A stretch of DNA of 64,000 nucleotides from Paenibacillus sp. JJ-100 (GTDB lineage: Bacteria; Bacillota; Bacilli; Paenibacillales; Paenibacillaceae): contig NZ_CAOJCM010000001.1 in the NCBI RefSeq assembly GCF_948329825.1, positions 682,001 to 746,000 on the forward strand, in the 5' to 3' direction. How positions within the stretch are numbered: position 1 is the first letter of the stretch; each line of letters starts with the position of its first letter. The translations under genes and the position numbers were made by a program. Positions 36,404 through 46,898 of the stretch are shown here, piece after piece. The notes under the pieces are model-generated. The model had not been told where the DNA came from and searched no databases. It saw only the letters and a list, made by a program, of their open reading frames with translations.

Positions 36404-38086
36404 TTGTCTAAGAAAAATAATAATAACGAGAAATTGATGATTTTTGCACTGGGCGGCGTAGGCGAAATTGGTAAAAACATGTATGTTATCCAATACGCAA
36501 ATGACATTGTTGTCGTAGACGCTGGTCTTAAATTCCCTGAAGAAGATATGCTTGGTATTGATATTGTTATCCCTGACATTTCGTACTTGACCGAGAATCG
36601 TGATAAAGTACGAGGCATTGTTCTAACTCACGGACACGAGGATCATATTGGCGGTTTGCCATATGTTCTCAAACACTTGAATGTTCCTGTATACGGAACT
36701 AAGCTTACTTTGGGTCTCGTAGAGAACAAATTGAAAGAAGCTAATTTGCTGGGTGAGACAAAACGTATTCTCATCAATGTAGATTCAGTGATCGAATTGG
36801 GTTCAACGTTGAAAGCATCGTTCTTTGCTACTAACCATAGTATTCCGGATTCGGTCGGCGTATGCGTCGAAACACCGGAAGGTGCAGTTGTTCACACAGG
36901 TGACTTCAAATTTGATCATACGCCAGTGAATGGTCAATATGCGGATCTTCAACGTATGGCACAAATTGGGAGTAACGGCGTACTCGCGTTGTTGTCAGAT
37001 AGTACCAATGCAGAGAAGCCTGGATTCACACCATCGGAGAAAAATGTAGGAATCGTACTGGAAGATATCTTCCGTAAGGCAAGCCAGCGTGTCGTTGTTG
37101 CGACATTCGCTTCCAACGTACATCGCATTCAGCAAGTGATCAATGCAGCAGAGGTAACTGGAAGAAAAGTTGCAGTTATCGGACGTAGCATGGTAAATGT
37201 GGTTGGAATTGCTTCAGATCTAGGTTATCTTGAGATTCCGGATGGCATGATCATTGAACCGGAAGAAGTAGGCAAAATGGCCGCAGATCGTGTGGTTATT
37301 CTGTGCACAGGTAGCCAGGGCGAGCCGATGTCTGCCTTAACGCGTATGGCGCGCTCTACACATCGCAAAGTGGATATCCTTCCTGGAGATACCGTTATCA
37401 TTGCAGCAACCCCTGTACCAGGTAACGAAAAGTATGTTGGTCGTACGATTGATGAGTTGTTCCGTCTTGGCGCACACGTGCATTACAGCGGTGCTAATAG
37501 CGGCGTTCACGTATCGGGTCACGGTAGTCAAGAAGAATTGAAGTTAATGCTCAATCTGATGAAACCGAAATACTTCCTGCCAATTCACGGTGAATTCCGG
37601 ATGCAGCGTCGTCATGCGGTTCTTGCTGAATCGGTAGGAATTGATCCAGACAACATCTTCATTACAGACATTGGTGAAGTTGTAGAGATTCAAGGTGGAG
37701 CAGCGCGCAAAGCGGGTAAAGTAACCGCAGGTAACGTGTTAATTGATGGTCTGGGTGTGGGTGACGTAGGTAACATTGTACTGCGTGATCGTAAACTGTT
37801 GTCTCAGGATGGTATCCTTGTTGTTGTGGTCACGCTCAGCAAGCAGGATGGTAAAATTGTTTCCGGTCCTGACATCATCTCTCGCGGATTCGTGTATGTG
37901 CGTGAATCTGAAGGACTACTTGATGAGGCTAACCGCATTGTTAGCAGCACATTGCAGAAGCTTATGAGTGAAAATGTGAATGAGTGGGCATCCCTCAAAA
38001 CGAATGTAAAAGATGCACTGGGACGTTTCCTCTATGAGCAAACTCGTCGCAGACCGATGATTTTGCCAATCATTATGGAAGTTTAA
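36404..38086 (+). CDS. rnj: Ribonuclease J
   Basis: 560 residues, metallo-beta-lactamase/beta-CASP ribonuclease with 5'-3' exo and endo activity in mRNA decay and rRNA maturation. The catalytic motif LTHGHEDHIGG is intact, with HTGDFKFDHTP, the beta-CASP region FASNVHRIQQVI, and the C-terminus RRPMILPIIMEV. The locus (after dapA, before tepA) is that of B. subtilis rnjB, but the intact motif and C-terminal sequence resemble the active J1 enzyme more than J2. The TTG start at 36404 has SD AGGAGG (36387-36392). Confidence 0.94.
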   Translation: MSKKNNNNEKLMIFALGGVGEIGKNMYVIQYANDIVVVDAGLKFPEEDMLGIDIVIPDISYLTENRDKVRGIVLTHGHEDHIGGLPYVLKHLNVPVYGTKLTLGLVENKLKEANLLGETKRILINVDSVIELGSTLKASFFATNHSIPDSVGVCVETPEGAVVHTGDFKFDHTPVNGQYADLQRMAQIGSNGVLALLSDSTNAEKPGFTPSEKNVGIVLEDIFRKASQRVVVATFASNVHRIQQVINAAEVTGRKVAVIGRSMVNVVGIASDLGYLEIPDGMIIEPEEVGKMAADRVVILCTGSQGEPMSALTRMARSTHRKVDILPGDTVIIAATPVPGNEKYVGRTIDELFRLGAHVHYSGANSGVHVSGHGSQEELKLMLNLMKPKYFLPIHGEFRMQRRHAVLAESVGIDPDNIFITDIGEVVEIQGGAARKAGKVTAGNVLIDGLGVGDVGNIVLRDRKLLSQDGILVVVVTLSKQDGKIVSGPDIISRGFVYVRESEGLLDEANRIVSSTLQKLMSENVNEWASLKTNVKDALGRFLYEQTRRRPMILPIIMEV

Positions 38087-38123
38087 ATGAAGATTATCCA
38101 AACCTATATATAGGCACACAGTC

Positions 38124-38178
38124 GCCCCTTTTCTACGAGTAATATTGGACGGTTCCTCGTAGAGAAGGGGCTTTTTTG
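38124..38178 (+). terminator. Terminator after the RNase J gene
   Basis: GCCCCTTTTCTACGAG (38124-38139) pairs with CTCGTAGAGAAGGGGC (38156-38171), one mismatch, then TTTTTT. Confidence 0.9.
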
Positions 38179-38319
38179 CGTTTTTAGGGAAATAAGGAAC
38201 CGTTTTGAAGGAAGATCCATGGAAATGATTGTGCAGGTAAAGTATAAGCTTGTTGGTAGATTCCCCATACTAAGGTAAAGATACACCATTACATCGTTCA
38301 GGAGAAGGAGACTGCATAA

Positions 38320-39093
38320 ATGAATAAATACATGAATAACAAGCAAACACCACAATCCAATCAGCCCGAGACAGAGGCTCCAGAGACGCCAATGCAGGAG
38401 GAAAAACAGGTTTCACCTGTCACTGAATCGATTCAGCAGTTCGGTCAAACTCAATCGCCAGCTAGTGAATCCAACATTTACTGTATGACGATTATCGGTC
38501 AGGTAGAGGGGCATTTGATTTTACCGCCGCAGAACAAAACAACCAAGTATGAACATATCATTCCACAGCTTGTAGCAGCAGAACAAAATCCAAAAATTGA
38601 AGGCATACTCATTATTCTCAATACGGTAGGTGGCGACGTGGAAGCGGGGCTGGCCATTGCGGAGATGATTGCTTCTTTGAGTAAACCAACCGTGACGGTG
38701 GTTATTGGGGGAGGACATAGTATTGGTGTGCCTATTGCTGTTGCTTCGACATATTCCCTTATTGCTGGAAGTGCCACAATGACGATTCACCCGATTCGTA
38801 TGAACGGACTTGTGATCGGTGTACCACAAACATTCGAATACATGGAAAAAATGCAGGAACGAGTTGTTCGTTTTGTAACATCACACTCCAACATATCCGA
38901 AGATATGTTCAAAGAATTGATGTTTAAGACAGGAGAGTTGAACCGTGATATTGGAACAGCTGTAGGCAGTTCTGATGCAGTAAAATATGGACTGATGGAT
39001 GCTGTTGGTGGCATTGGTCAAGCAATTACACAATTAAATAAACTTATGGGAGAAAAGAGACAGATGATACAAGCAGGGGGATACACGCAATGA
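38320..39093 (+). CDS. tepA: ClpP-like serine protease TepA (YmfB)
   Basis: 257 residues. A Gln/Pro/Glu-rich N-terminal tail (about 1-50), then a ClpP/SppA-type crotonase fold: [20 protein letters not shown], nucleophile Ser in [11 protein letters not shown], and His in [12 protein letters not shown]. TepA is a translocation-enhancing protein and has also been linked to spore-protein (SASP) degradation in B. subtilis. The ATG has SD GGAGAAGGAGA. It overlaps ylzJ by 4 nt; the order RNase J-tepA-ylzJ-spoIIIE is conserved. Confidence 0.92.
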   Translation: MNKYMNNKQTPQSNQPETEAPETPMQEEKQVSPVTESIQQFGQTQSPASESNIYCMTIIGQVEGHLILPPQNKTTKYEHIIPQLVAAEQNPKIEGILIILNTVGGDVEAGLAIAEMIASLSKPTVTVVIGGGHSIGVPIAVASTYSLIAGSATMTIHPIRMNGLVIGVPQTFEYMEKMQERVVRFVTSHSNISEDMFKELMFKTGELNRDIGTAVGSSDAVKYGLMDAVGGIGQAITQLNKLMGEKRQMIQAGGYTQ

Positions 39094-39323
39094 CAACGAT
39101 GTATACCGTCATGCCTCCGGAGCAACTATGGTCAGGAATGTGGACGGAGGCTGAGGAGACAAAAGAGATCCGCATGAATGGTTTGTTGATGCAGGTTAGA
39201 CCGTTGAATGATACGGAAGCCGTAATTGTACGTCTGCTTGACTGTCCGCTTGAGGCGTATTTGAATCCGGCCAACCTACCGGGCTCAACAGTGCCGCTCT
39301 CGGGTAACACGGGTCCAACATAA
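39090..39323 (+). CDS. ylzJ: YlzJ-like small protein
   Basis: 77 residues, starting inside the tepA stop (ATGA). The sequence has the YlzJ-like pattern: an N-terminal [12 protein letters not shown], a middle section with a hydrophobic strand ([18 protein letters not shown]) and Pro-rich tail ending LSGNTGPT. No membrane helix. The function of the family is unknown. Its coupling to tepA suggests a joint role, possibly in sporulation. Confidence 0.85.
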   Translation: MTTMYTVMPPEQLWSGMWTEAEETKEIRMNGLLMQVRPLNDTEAVIVRLLDCPLEAYLNPANLPGSTVPLSGNTGPT

Positions 39324-39379
39324 CGCGACGGATTCAGACAAATGGTGCATAAAAAGAACATATGTACGGATTATATTTG

Positions 39380-39390
39380 TATGGTATAAT
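39380..39390 (+). promoter_or_regulatory. Extended -10 promoter candidate for spoIIIE/ftsK
   Basis: TATGGTATAAT holds a TG-N extended -10 and a perfect TATAAT (39385-39390), but no convincing -35 is present at normal spacing. It lies 24 nt before the TTG start. Confidence 0.4.
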
Positions 39391-39413
39391 ATTCTTCTGG
39401 GGGTGACCTGATT

Positions 39414-42194
39414 TTGGCCAGAAGAAAAAAGAGGAAAAAGAAGGGTGCCGGATTTAGCGGCGTCTTAAAATATGAAATTTACGGCATTGTGCTTATCACA
39501 CTGGCTGTTATAGCACTATCGGGAGAAGCCACCGTAGGACGATCGCTTTCCAAGATGTTTGGACTGATGCTTGGTAAGTTTTATTTTGCGATTCCACTGG
39601 TGGGTATTTATTACGGTTTAATGGTGATGATTCACCGAAAGTGGCCTAGTGGCTGGACTTCTCGCAAGACTGGACTGGTCTTGCTGGTTTTTGCATTATC
39701 CCTAATGAGTACAATTTCCGCAATGCATCAGAAGTTGATCCCAGTTGGGGCACTTGAGCCGGGTGCGGTTTTGACCCAAGTACATAACGATATGCAAACT
39801 GAACTTCTAACACCTGCTGCACCGGGGGAACGCGATTCCATGCTGAATAAGGACATCAGTGGAGGATACCTGGGTGCGGGTCAGTTCGCTTTGTTCTTGT
39901 GGTTGTTCGGTAGTCTTGGTGCTAGGCTCATTATGATTGTTATGTTTGTGATCAGTTTCATGCTAATTACCAGTTTGTCATATGTGGATTTGATACGGAT
40001 TTTCCGAACAAAAATCTGGGACGCTGGTAGTTCCATGTACAAAAAGCTGGAGTCAAGACCAGCAAGACGTGTTTCTTCAACCTCTGCGAACGCTAAAAAA
40101 GGCAACGCTCGGAAATTGGCAACTGTCCCAGTCGACGACGAAGAGGAAGACGATGAGTACGATCTGTACGATGCCCAAGAAGGGCAACTGCCAAAACGTA
40201 AAGCTCCGATCTTCTTCCAACTTTTTGGAAAATGGGGGGCTGGGGCTGAGCGTAAGTCATCAGAATTGAAGAACCCATCTGAAAAGCTGGATGTGCTCGA
40301 GTCAGAACAAATTGTTTATCGTGCTGGACAGGAATCGTCTTCGGAGACTTGGTATGAAGAGTCTGAAACGGTAAACAAAGGAACCGCTGCGGCCACAGTA
40401 GGTGCGGTAGACCCGGTAGTTCAGTCCAGAGCTGACTCTGCACCGATCATCCGTGACTTTTTTGAACATGTTAGAGCGGAAGACTCACATAAGGATGACG
40501 ATCTGGATGATGCATATCCGTTCCCGGATGACTTGAGCGATTACGGTAGCACCACGGATCAAGCTGACCGAAACGACATTAAATTTACAGATGAAGTGGT
40601 CGAAGCAGATTGGACTGGTGCGCATGGTTCAACAGAGGTGATTCAAGATGAGGCTCATCATCATATATCTGATGGAGAACCTTTGGGAGAGGGAGTTGAC
40701 CCTGCATCGGAAGAGGGCATTATGGGAGCAGATTCTTTGCAACCAGTCACACCGCCCCCTCCACCACCAAAGCCGTATAAGCTGCCTTCATTCCGTCTTT
40801 TGGCCAAGCCTAATAACGGAGGGAAGGGCGGAGACCAGAAAGATTATATGCAGACCGCACGCAAGCTGGAGGCGACCTTAGAAAGCTTCGGTGTACGTGC
40901 CAAAGTGCTGGAGGTTGTCCGAGGCCCGGCAGTGACAAGGTATGAAATCCAACCTGATATTGGTGTCAAAGTTAGCCGAATTGTTAGTCTAACGGATGAT
41001 ATCGCTCTCGCCTTGGCTGCTAAGGATATTCGGATGGAGGCCCCGATTCCTGGGAAATCAGCTATTGGTATAGAAGTACCAAATGGTGAGGTGTCGGTAG
41101 TAACGATGCGAGAAGTCATGGAGACAGCAACCTTCCAAGAAGCTGAATCCAAAGTGACCATTGCTTTTGGCCGGGATATATCAGGTCAGACCATTATTGG
41201 TAACCTGGCTCGAATGCCCCATTTGCTCGTGGCAGGGGCTACCGGATCAGGCAAATCAGTATGTATTAACGGCATTATCACCAGCATTCTGTACAAAGCC
41301 AAACCGGATGAAGTCAAATTTCTGATGGTCGATCCCAAAATGGTCGAACTGAATGTATACAACGGAATTCCCCATCTGATGGCCCCGGTTGTGACCGATC
41401 CGAAGAGGGCATCGCTAGCACTTAAGAAAATCGTAGTGGAGATGGAGAAAAGATATGAACTTTTCTCCAAATCAGGTACACGTAACGTCGAGGGATACAA
41501 TAATCTGATGAAGGATAACCCGGCAGCGGTACTTCCTTATATTGTGGTTATTGTAGACGAGCTGGCTGACTTGATGATGGTAGCGGCTGGAGATGTAGAG
41601 GATGCGATTGCCCGTCTTGCGCAGATGGCTCGTGCAGCCGGCATCCATCTTATCATTGCTACGCAGCGACCTTCTGTGGATGTTATTACGGGGGTAATCA
41701 AAGCGAATATTCCTTCACGGATTGCCTTTGGCGTATCCTCACAGGTCGATTCACGTACTATTCTGGATATGGGTGGAGCGGAGAAACTGCTGGGTCGTGG
41801 TGACATGTTATTCATGCCAATGGGTGCATCCAAACCGATTCGTGTTCAGGGTGCATTTATGAGTGATGAAGAGGTCGAGAACATCGTCAATTACGTTCGT
41901 GGTCAAGGTGAAGCGCAGTATGATGAATCGCTCGTTCCAGAAGTGGACGACTCCAATCAGGCCACCGAAGAAGTACAAGATGAGCTGTATGAGCAAGCTG
42001 TACAGATCATTTTAGAAGCAAAACAAGCTTCGGTCTCACTCTTGCAGCGACGGATGCGGGTTGGATATACGCGTGCCGCTCGATTGATTGATTCCATGGA
42101 AGCTAGAGGGATCATTGGGCCGTATGAGGGTAGCAAGCCGCGTGAAGTGCTGGTATCGCTAGAACAGTATCAACAGAACAAAATAAGCTCGTAG
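39414..42194 (+). CDS. spoIIIE: DNA translocase SpoIIIE/FtsK
   Basis: 926 residues. Septal ATP-driven pump that moves chromosome DNA through the division or sporulation septum. A basic N-terminus ([10 protein letters not shown]), four membrane helices (about 20-190), a long acidic/Pro linker (about 215-465), then the motor with Walker A GATGSGKS near 608 and Walker [14 protein letters not shown] near 710, and a C-terminal winged-helix gamma domain (about 860-926) that reads SRS/KOPS-type sequences. Longer than B. subtilis SpoIIIE mainly by the linker. The TTG start at 39414 has SD GGGGGTGA. Confidence 0.95.
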   Translation: MARRKKRKKKGAGFSGVLKYEIYGIVLITLAVIALSGEATVGRSLSKMFGLMLGKFYFAIPLVGIYYGLMVMIHRKWPSGWTSRKTGLVLLVFALSLMSTISAMHQKLIPVGALEPGAVLTQVHNDMQTELLTPAAPGERDSMLNKDISGGYLGAGQFALFLWLFGSLGARLIMIVMFVISFMLITSLSYVDLIRIFRTKIWDAGSSMYKKLESRPARRVSSTSANAKKGNARKLATVPVDDEEEDDEYDLYDAQEGQLPKRKAPIFFQLFGKWGAGAERKSSELKNPSEKLDVLESEQIVYRAGQESSSETWYEESETVNKGTAAATVGAVDPVVQSRADSAPIIRDFFEHVRAEDSHKDDDLDDAYPFPDDLSDYGSTTDQADRNDIKFTDEVVEADWTGAHGSTEVIQDEAHHHISDGEPLGEGVDPASEEGIMGADSLQPVTPPPPPPKPYKLPSFRLLAKPNNGGKGGDQKDYMQTARKLEATLESFGVRAKVLEVVRGPAVTRYEIQPDIGVKVSRIVSLTDDIALALAAKDIRMEAPIPGKSAIGIEVPNGEVSVVTMREVMETATFQEAESKVTIAFGRDISGQTIIGNLARMPHLLVAGATGSGKSVCINGIITSILYKAKPDEVKFLMVDPKMVELNVYNGIPHLMAPVVTDPKRASLALKKIVVEMEKRYELFSKSGTRNVEGYNNLMKDNPAAVLPYIVVIVDELADLMMVAAGDVEDAIARLAQMARAAGIHLIIATQRPSVDVITGVIKANIPSRIAFGVSSQVDSRTILDMGGAEKLLGRGDMLFMPMGASKPIRVQGAFMSDEEVENIVNYVRGQGEAQYDESLVPEVDDSNQATEEVQDELYEQAVQIILEAKQASVSLLQRRMRVGYTRAARLIDSMEARGIIGPYEGSKPREVLVSLEQYQQNKISS

Positions 42195-42208
42195 AGAAGC
42201 GCAGAGGG

Positions 42209-42239
42209 CCTTCAACCATTATGGTTGGAGGTTTTTTTT
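42209..42239 (+). terminator. Terminator after spoIIIE
   Basis: CCTTCAACCAT (42209-42219) pairs with ATGGTTGGAGG (42221-42231, one G-T), then eight T. The one-nt geometric loop means that the top pair or two opens in practice. Confidence 0.88.
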
Positions 42240-42292
42240 GTTGTGGAGAATCGTTGGGGTTTGCCAATTGCTCCAGAGTTCGGCTGATTTGG

Positions 42293-42323
42293 TGCATAGG
42301 AAGCAGGTCTGCTTGTCATAATA
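42293..42323 (+). promoter_or_regulatory. Sigma-G-like promoter of sleB
   Basis: GCATA (42294-42298), an 18-nt spacer, and CATAATA (42317-42323) agree with the sigma-G consensus (gHATR-N18-CATNHTA). Forespore expression by sigma-G is known for B. subtilis sleB. Confidence 0.65.
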
Positions 42324-42372
42324 ACGTTAGCGATTCTGTTAAATCCCACAAGAGAAAGGTAGAGCATAGTCG

Positions 42373-43197
42373 ATGCGAAAAATGAACCTATGGCTTTTCA
42401 CAGCTATTTTGCTGATCGCTGCGCTGGGAATTCGATATTTACTCCCTGAGCATACAGCACCTCAACAGGCAGTTCAGAACAACACTCCGGCAGAGGAAAA
42501 GGCAATGCCGACCTTTAGTAACAATACGGTGAAATACGGCAGTTACGGCCAGGATGTATATGAACTTCAGGGCCGCCTGAAGTATTTGGGTTTCTACAAT
42601 GGCAAAATTGATAGTAATTTTGGTAGCAGAACGCTTAAATCAGTGAAATGGTTCCAATCCGAATTTGGAATGAAGGTAGACGGCGTGGTTGGAGCAAAAA
42701 CAAAATTGAAGTTGTACAATGCCAGCACCAAGTGGTCACCTACAGAACCCCCTTTGCATAAAGGCGGATCTACCGGAGGAGGAAGTGGAAATACGGCTAG
42801 TAAAGAGCAGGATAATATGGGATCTGCCAATTCACTAGGTCTCACCGAAAACGAAATCAAGATTATGGCAAATGCCGTATATGGCGAAGCACGAGGGGAA
42901 CCGTTTGAAGGACAGGTAGCGGTAGCTGCTGTAATTTTGAATCGCGTAAATGACCCCAATTTTCCATCTACTCCTTCAGGGGTCATTTTTCAGCCGCTCG
43001 CATTTACAGCGGTAGCAGATGGACAAATTTATTTGGAACCGAACGAGCAGGCCAAAAAAGCTGTAGAACAGGCTCTGAATGGATGGGACCCTTCCGGTGG
43101 CTGCTTGTATTATTTCAACCCTAGAACAGCTACTTCCAAATGGATTTGGACACGTCCACAGGTGAAAACCATCGGACAGCATATCTTCTGTATGTAA
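42373..43197 (+). CDS. sleB: Spore cortex-lytic enzyme SleB-type
   Basis: 274 residues. N-terminal signal/anchor helix (about 5-22), a peptidoglycan-binding domain (VKYGSYGQDVYELQGRLKYL... about 53-115), a Gly/Ser linker, and a C-terminal Hydrolase_2 domain (about 160-274) with the conserved Glu in VYGEARGEP and LNRVNDPNFP. A lytic transglycosylase that digests the spore cortex at germination. In B. subtilis sleB is paired with ypeB elsewhere; no ypeB is seen beside it here, so it could also be a SleB paralogue or CwlJ-like enzyme. A sigma-G-like promoter supports spore expression. Confidence 0.87.
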   Translation: MRKMNLWLFTAILLIAALGIRYLLPEHTAPQQAVQNNTPAEEKAMPTFSNNTVKYGSYGQDVYELQGRLKYLGFYNGKIDSNFGSRTLKSVKWFQSEFGMKVDGVVGAKTKLKLYNASTKWSPTEPPLHKGGSTGGGSGNTASKEQDNMGSANSLGLTENEIKIMANAVYGEARGEPFEGQVAVAAVILNRVNDPNFPSTPSGVIFQPLAFTAVADGQIYLEPNEQAKKAVEQALNGWDPSGGCLYYFNPRTATSKWIWTRPQVKTIGQHIFCM

Positions 43198-43323
43198 TTG
43201 GCGGAGAAGCAACCAGAAGCCATGACTTCGGTTGCTTCTTGGCTTTTGAATGGTTTAAAATGGTGGTTACGTTTAAGCTTGATGGGATTGGTTCTAAATG
43301 ACGCCGTAAAGGGGTTTTGACAT

Positions 43324-44607
43324 TTGAATACCGCAGAATTCGAACGGGGTAGCCAGAAAAAGTTACGAATACATGTACTTCCAACCCAACGTTTCAAAAC
43401 ATTCGCGATTTCCTTGTATGCTGGAGTTCCTCTACGTGAGGAGACGGTTACTCCTGTGGCGTTGACACCGTTTGTACTAAGACGAGGGACCGAATCTTAT
43501 CCGGAAACAACGCAGTTTCGTGAGCAATTAGAACATCTGTATGGAGCGGGATTTGGTTTTGATGTCTACAAACGTGGCGATTATCAGATTGTGCAGTTCC
43601 GCATGGATACCATTAACGATTCTTTTGTCGGCGGCGGAGAGCAGCAGCTTCTGGATCGTTCATTTGCGTTTCTAGGCGAAGTACTGACCAAGCCTGCACG
43701 CGAAAATGGGCACTTCAAAACGTCATACGTACAAGCAGAACGAGAGACGGTTCGTAAAAAGCTGGAGTCGATTATTAATGACAAAATGCGTTATGCGGCT
43801 GAGCGCTGTATTGAAGAAATGTGCAAGCATGAGCCTTACAGACTTCATCCACTAGGAGAACGAAAAGCGCTACTAGCTATTGATGCTTCCGAGCTAACCT
43901 CTTCTTATGAGAACTGGTTAAGGGAAGCGAGTATGGACTTGTATGTGGTTGGAGATACGACCCTTGAAGAAGTGGAAGAACTTGTGCAGCGTCATTTCAA
44001 TCTGGAACGCACATCTTCCTCCGATTATCAGGCTCAGGCGGCGATTCGTGGGGATGAAGAGACGAATACGGTTATTGAACGGCTGAACATTGGTCAGGGC
44101 AAGCTGAATATGGGTCTACGTACGTCCATTACGTATGCAGATGACCAATACGCTGCAGCACTGATGTATAACGGGATTCTCGGCGGGTACCCTCATTCCA
44201 AGTTGTTTGTCAATGTTCGTGAAAAAGAAAGCTTGGCCTATTATGCATCTTCCAGATATGATGGGCACAAAGGTATTGCTACGATTCAATCGGGTATTGA
44301 AATTCCCAACTATGAAAAAGCAGTGACCATTATCAAGCAACAGCTTGAGGAAATGAAACATGGTCATATCACCGATCTGGAGATGTCACAGACCAAAGCG
44401 ATGATTCGCAATCTGCTGAAGGAAATGCAGGATGCTGCCTTTGAAATGATTGCTTACGATTTTAACCGTCAGTTGTCTGGTAAGGAGAGAACAGCTGAGG
44501 AGTTGCTTGCTCAAATCGAGCAGATCAGTAAGCAGGATGTTCGTGAAGCCGCAGAGCAGTTCCGTCTGGATACGATCTATTTCTTGCGGGACGAGAAGGG
44601 GGAGTAA
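43324..44607 (+). CDS. ymfF: M16 peptidase homologue lacking the zinc motif (YmfF-like)
   Basis: 427 residues, full two-domain M16 fold, but the position of the HXXEH zinc motif reads LTPFVLRRGTESYPETTQF and has no His pair, so it is probably catalytically inactive. The C-terminal REKESLAYYASSRYDGHKG motif of M16 partners is kept. It is followed 2 nt later by an M16 protein with an intact motif, and the pair probably forms a heterodimer like mitochondrial processing peptidase. TTG start with SD AAAGGGG (43308-43314). Orthologous by position to B. subtilis ymfF. Confidence 0.9.
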   Translation: MNTAEFERGSQKKLRIHVLPTQRFKTFAISLYAGVPLREETVTPVALTPFVLRRGTESYPETTQFREQLEHLYGAGFGFDVYKRGDYQIVQFRMDTINDSFVGGGEQQLLDRSFAFLGEVLTKPARENGHFKTSYVQAERETVRKKLESIINDKMRYAAERCIEEMCKHEPYRLHPLGERKALLAIDASELTSSYENWLREASMDLYVVGDTTLEEVEELVQRHFNLERTSSSDYQAQAAIRGDEETNTVIERLNIGQGKLNMGLRTSITYADDQYAAALMYNGILGGYPHSKLFVNVREKESLAYYASSRYDGHKGIATIQSGIEIPNYEKAVTIIKQQLEEMKHGHITDLEMSQTKAMIRNLLKEMQDAAFEMIAYDFNRQLSGKERTAEELLAQIEQISKQDVREAAEQFRLDTIYFLRDEKGE

Positions 44608-44609
44608 TC

Positions 44610-45890
44610 GTGGAGAGCATTCGGTATGAACATCTTCAGGAAACATTGTATTACGAAGTGATGGATAACGGACTGCATGTTTATATTTTGCCCAAACCAG
44701 GCTTCCAGAAAACATATGCCACCTTTGCGACTAAATATGGGTCAGTGGATAACCACTTTCAAGTGGAAGGACAGGACGAAGTGAAGGTGCCTGATGGCAT
44801 TGCTCATTTTCTGGAGCACAAAATGTTTGAGGAACCAACGGGTGATATTTTTGCAACGTTTGCTTCTCATGGCGCTTCGGCAAATGCATTTACGAGTTTT
44901 GATCAAACTGTATACTTGTTTTCGGCAACTGAAAATATAAACGAAAATATACAAACATTAGTTGATTTTGTGCAAAATCCGTATTTCACAGACCAAAATG
45001 TCGATAAGGAAAAAGGCATCATTGAACAAGAAATTAATATGTACGCTGATAATCCGGATTGGCGGGTCTATTTCGGGTTAATCGAAGCGATGTATCAAAA
45101 ACATCCGGTGCATATTGACATTGCGGGCACTGTTGAATCCATTAACACGATTACCAAAGAAACGTTGTATACGTGTTATAACACGTTTTACCATCCCAGC
45201 AATATGCTTTTGTTTGTCGTGGGCGGTGTTGATGCTGAGCAAGTCATCGGTATGGTTCGATCTAATCAGGCACAGAAGAATTACGAGCCGCAGGGTCTGA
45301 TTCAGCGCTTTTTTGAGCCTGAACCCGAGCAAGTTCGAGAGACAAGACGCGAGGCCAGGTTATCCGTTTCCCTGCCAAAATGTTTGTTTGGATTTAAGGA
45401 AACAGAAGTTGGGCTTACAGGAGAAGCGCTTTTGCGCCGGGATACAACCACACAGTTGATGATGGATCTATTGTTTGGGTCAAGCACACGGCTGTTTCAG
45501 AAGCTTTATGATGAAGATCTGATCTCCGACAGCTTCGGGCACGATTATATCAGTTCCTCACAGTATGCCTTTTCTGCAGTCGGTGGAGATACCAAGGATC
45601 CGGATCAACTGTTGAACAGGATGCGTGAAGAAGTGAACGTGTTGGTGGAAAAAGGGTTCGACGCTGCCGACTTTGAACGTGCGCGCAAAAAGAAAATCGG
45701 CGGTTATTTACGGATGCTGAATTCACCAGAGAATATCGCCAATGAATTTACGCGTATGCAATTCCGTGGCGGTGACTTTTTCAATATGCTTTCGCTCTAC
45801 GAATCAATTACGCTAGAAGATGTGAATCAAAGACTAAAAGAGCATATACGCTGGGAACAACTGGCTGTATCGCTCGTTGTGAGTCCTTAA
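44610..45890 (+). CDS. ymfH: M16 zinc peptidase, active partner (YmfH-like)
   Basis: 426 residues. Zinc motif HFLEH at residues 66-70 and the downstream Glu in EQEINMYADNPDW are intact. GTG start right after the upstream M16 gene, with SD AAGGGGGAG. The active/inactive arrangement parallels B. subtilis YmfF-YmfH and AlbE-AlbF-type pairs that process peptides. In several Gram-positives related pairs act on peptide precursors such as bacteriocins or PQQ-like peptides; no small precursor gene is visible next to it here. Confidence 0.92.
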   Translation: MESIRYEHLQETLYYEVMDNGLHVYILPKPGFQKTYATFATKYGSVDNHFQVEGQDEVKVPDGIAHFLEHKMFEEPTGDIFATFASHGASANAFTSFDQTVYLFSATENINENIQTLVDFVQNPYFTDQNVDKEKGIIEQEINMYADNPDWRVYFGLIEAMYQKHPVHIDIAGTVESINTITKETLYTCYNTFYHPSNMLLFVVGGVDAEQVIGMVRSNQAQKNYEPQGLIQRFFEPEPEQVRETRREARLSVSLPKCLFGFKETEVGLTGEALLRRDTTTQLMMDLLFGSSTRLFQKLYDEDLISDSFGHDYISSSQYAFSAVGGDTKDPDQLLNRMREEVNVLVEKGFDAADFERARKKKIGGYLRMLNSPENIANEFTRMQFRGGDFFNMLSLYESITLEDVNQRLKEHIRWEQLAVSLVVSP

Positions 45891-45961
45891 CCTGGAGAGG
45901 GAACTGGACGATTTAAAAGGGCTATAAGGGCTGAAGTGAACAGCTATTGGGGGGGACGACA

Positions 45962-46711
45962 ATGAAAGCTATTGGGGAAATGACTGTGCTCGTTACCGGC
46001 GCAAGTGGGGGAATCGGAGCAGCGATTGCAGAACGATTTGCCAGTGTAGGTATGAATGTTGTATTGCACTACATGAAATCACATGAAGCAGCTAATGAAG
46101 CAGCGAGGCGTTGCATGGAGAAGGGGAACGGACGCATTATGACGGTTTCCGCAGATCTTCGCAGCAGGGAACAGATTCAGCGTATGCGGGAGAAACTAGC
46201 GTCGCATGAGCTGTTGCCAGATATTCTTGTAAATAATGCGGGGATATCTCATTATGGTCTACTCGCGGATGTGACAGACGAAATCTGGGATGAAGTGATG
46301 GCTATTAATCTGAAAGGTACTTTTCTATGTACACAGGAGATGATGCCGCATATGATCTCCCAGCGATATGGTCGAATTATTAACGTATCGTCCATTTGGG
46401 GATTGTCAGGTGCATCCTGTGAGGTACTCTATTCGACGACCAAGGGTGGAGTCAATGCCTTTACCAAGGCACTCGCGAAAGAGCTGGCTCCGTCCGGCGT
46501 TACGGTGAACGCCGTTGCTCCTGGCGCAGTTCAGACCACGATGTTAGACCACTTGGATCAGAGTGAATTGAAGATGTTGGAAGAAGAGATTCCTGCTGGA
46601 CGATTGGCGCAGCCGGACGAAATTTCGTCACTGGTTTATTTTCTTGCGTTGCCGGAATCGGGTTATATCAATGGACAGATCATCAGCCCTAATGGAGGAT
46701 GGTTAACTTAA
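45962..46711 (+). CDS. ymfI: Short-chain dehydrogenase/reductase (YmfI-like)
   Basis: 249 residues, classical SDR. NAD(P)-binding TGASGGIG at the N-terminus, NNAG, catalytic Ser in NVSSIWG, and YSTTK. Closest to the FabG/3-oxoacyl-ACP reductase-like group; substrate unknown. The ATG at 45962 has SD GGGGGG (45949-45955). It follows the M16 pair, as in B. subtilis, where ymfI is the same kind of gene. Confidence 0.9.
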   Translation: MKAIGEMTVLVTGASGGIGAAIAERFASVGMNVVLHYMKSHEAANEAARRCMEKGNGRIMTVSADLRSREQIQRMREKLASHELLPDILVNNAGISHYGLLADVTDEIWDEVMAINLKGTFLCTQEMMPHMISQRYGRIINVSSIWGLSGASCEVLYSTTKGGVNAFTKALAKELAPSGVTVNAVAPGAVQTTMLDHLDQSELKMLEEEIPAGRLAQPDEISSLVYFLALPESGYINGQIISPNGGWLT

Positions 46712-46898
46712 ATCTGTGTTTAAAAGAACAACTTAGCTTAGGCTCCCATTGGGAAGTGAGTACAAGATTAAAGGTATAGTGTTCGTTGTTCAACACGGAC
46801 CGTTAATTTATTTTAATAGCCTGTATATAAAATGCCCGGCAAGCGCATATTACAACTGTTGATTTTAAATCTCATGCGTCAGCTAAGGAGGATTTATC

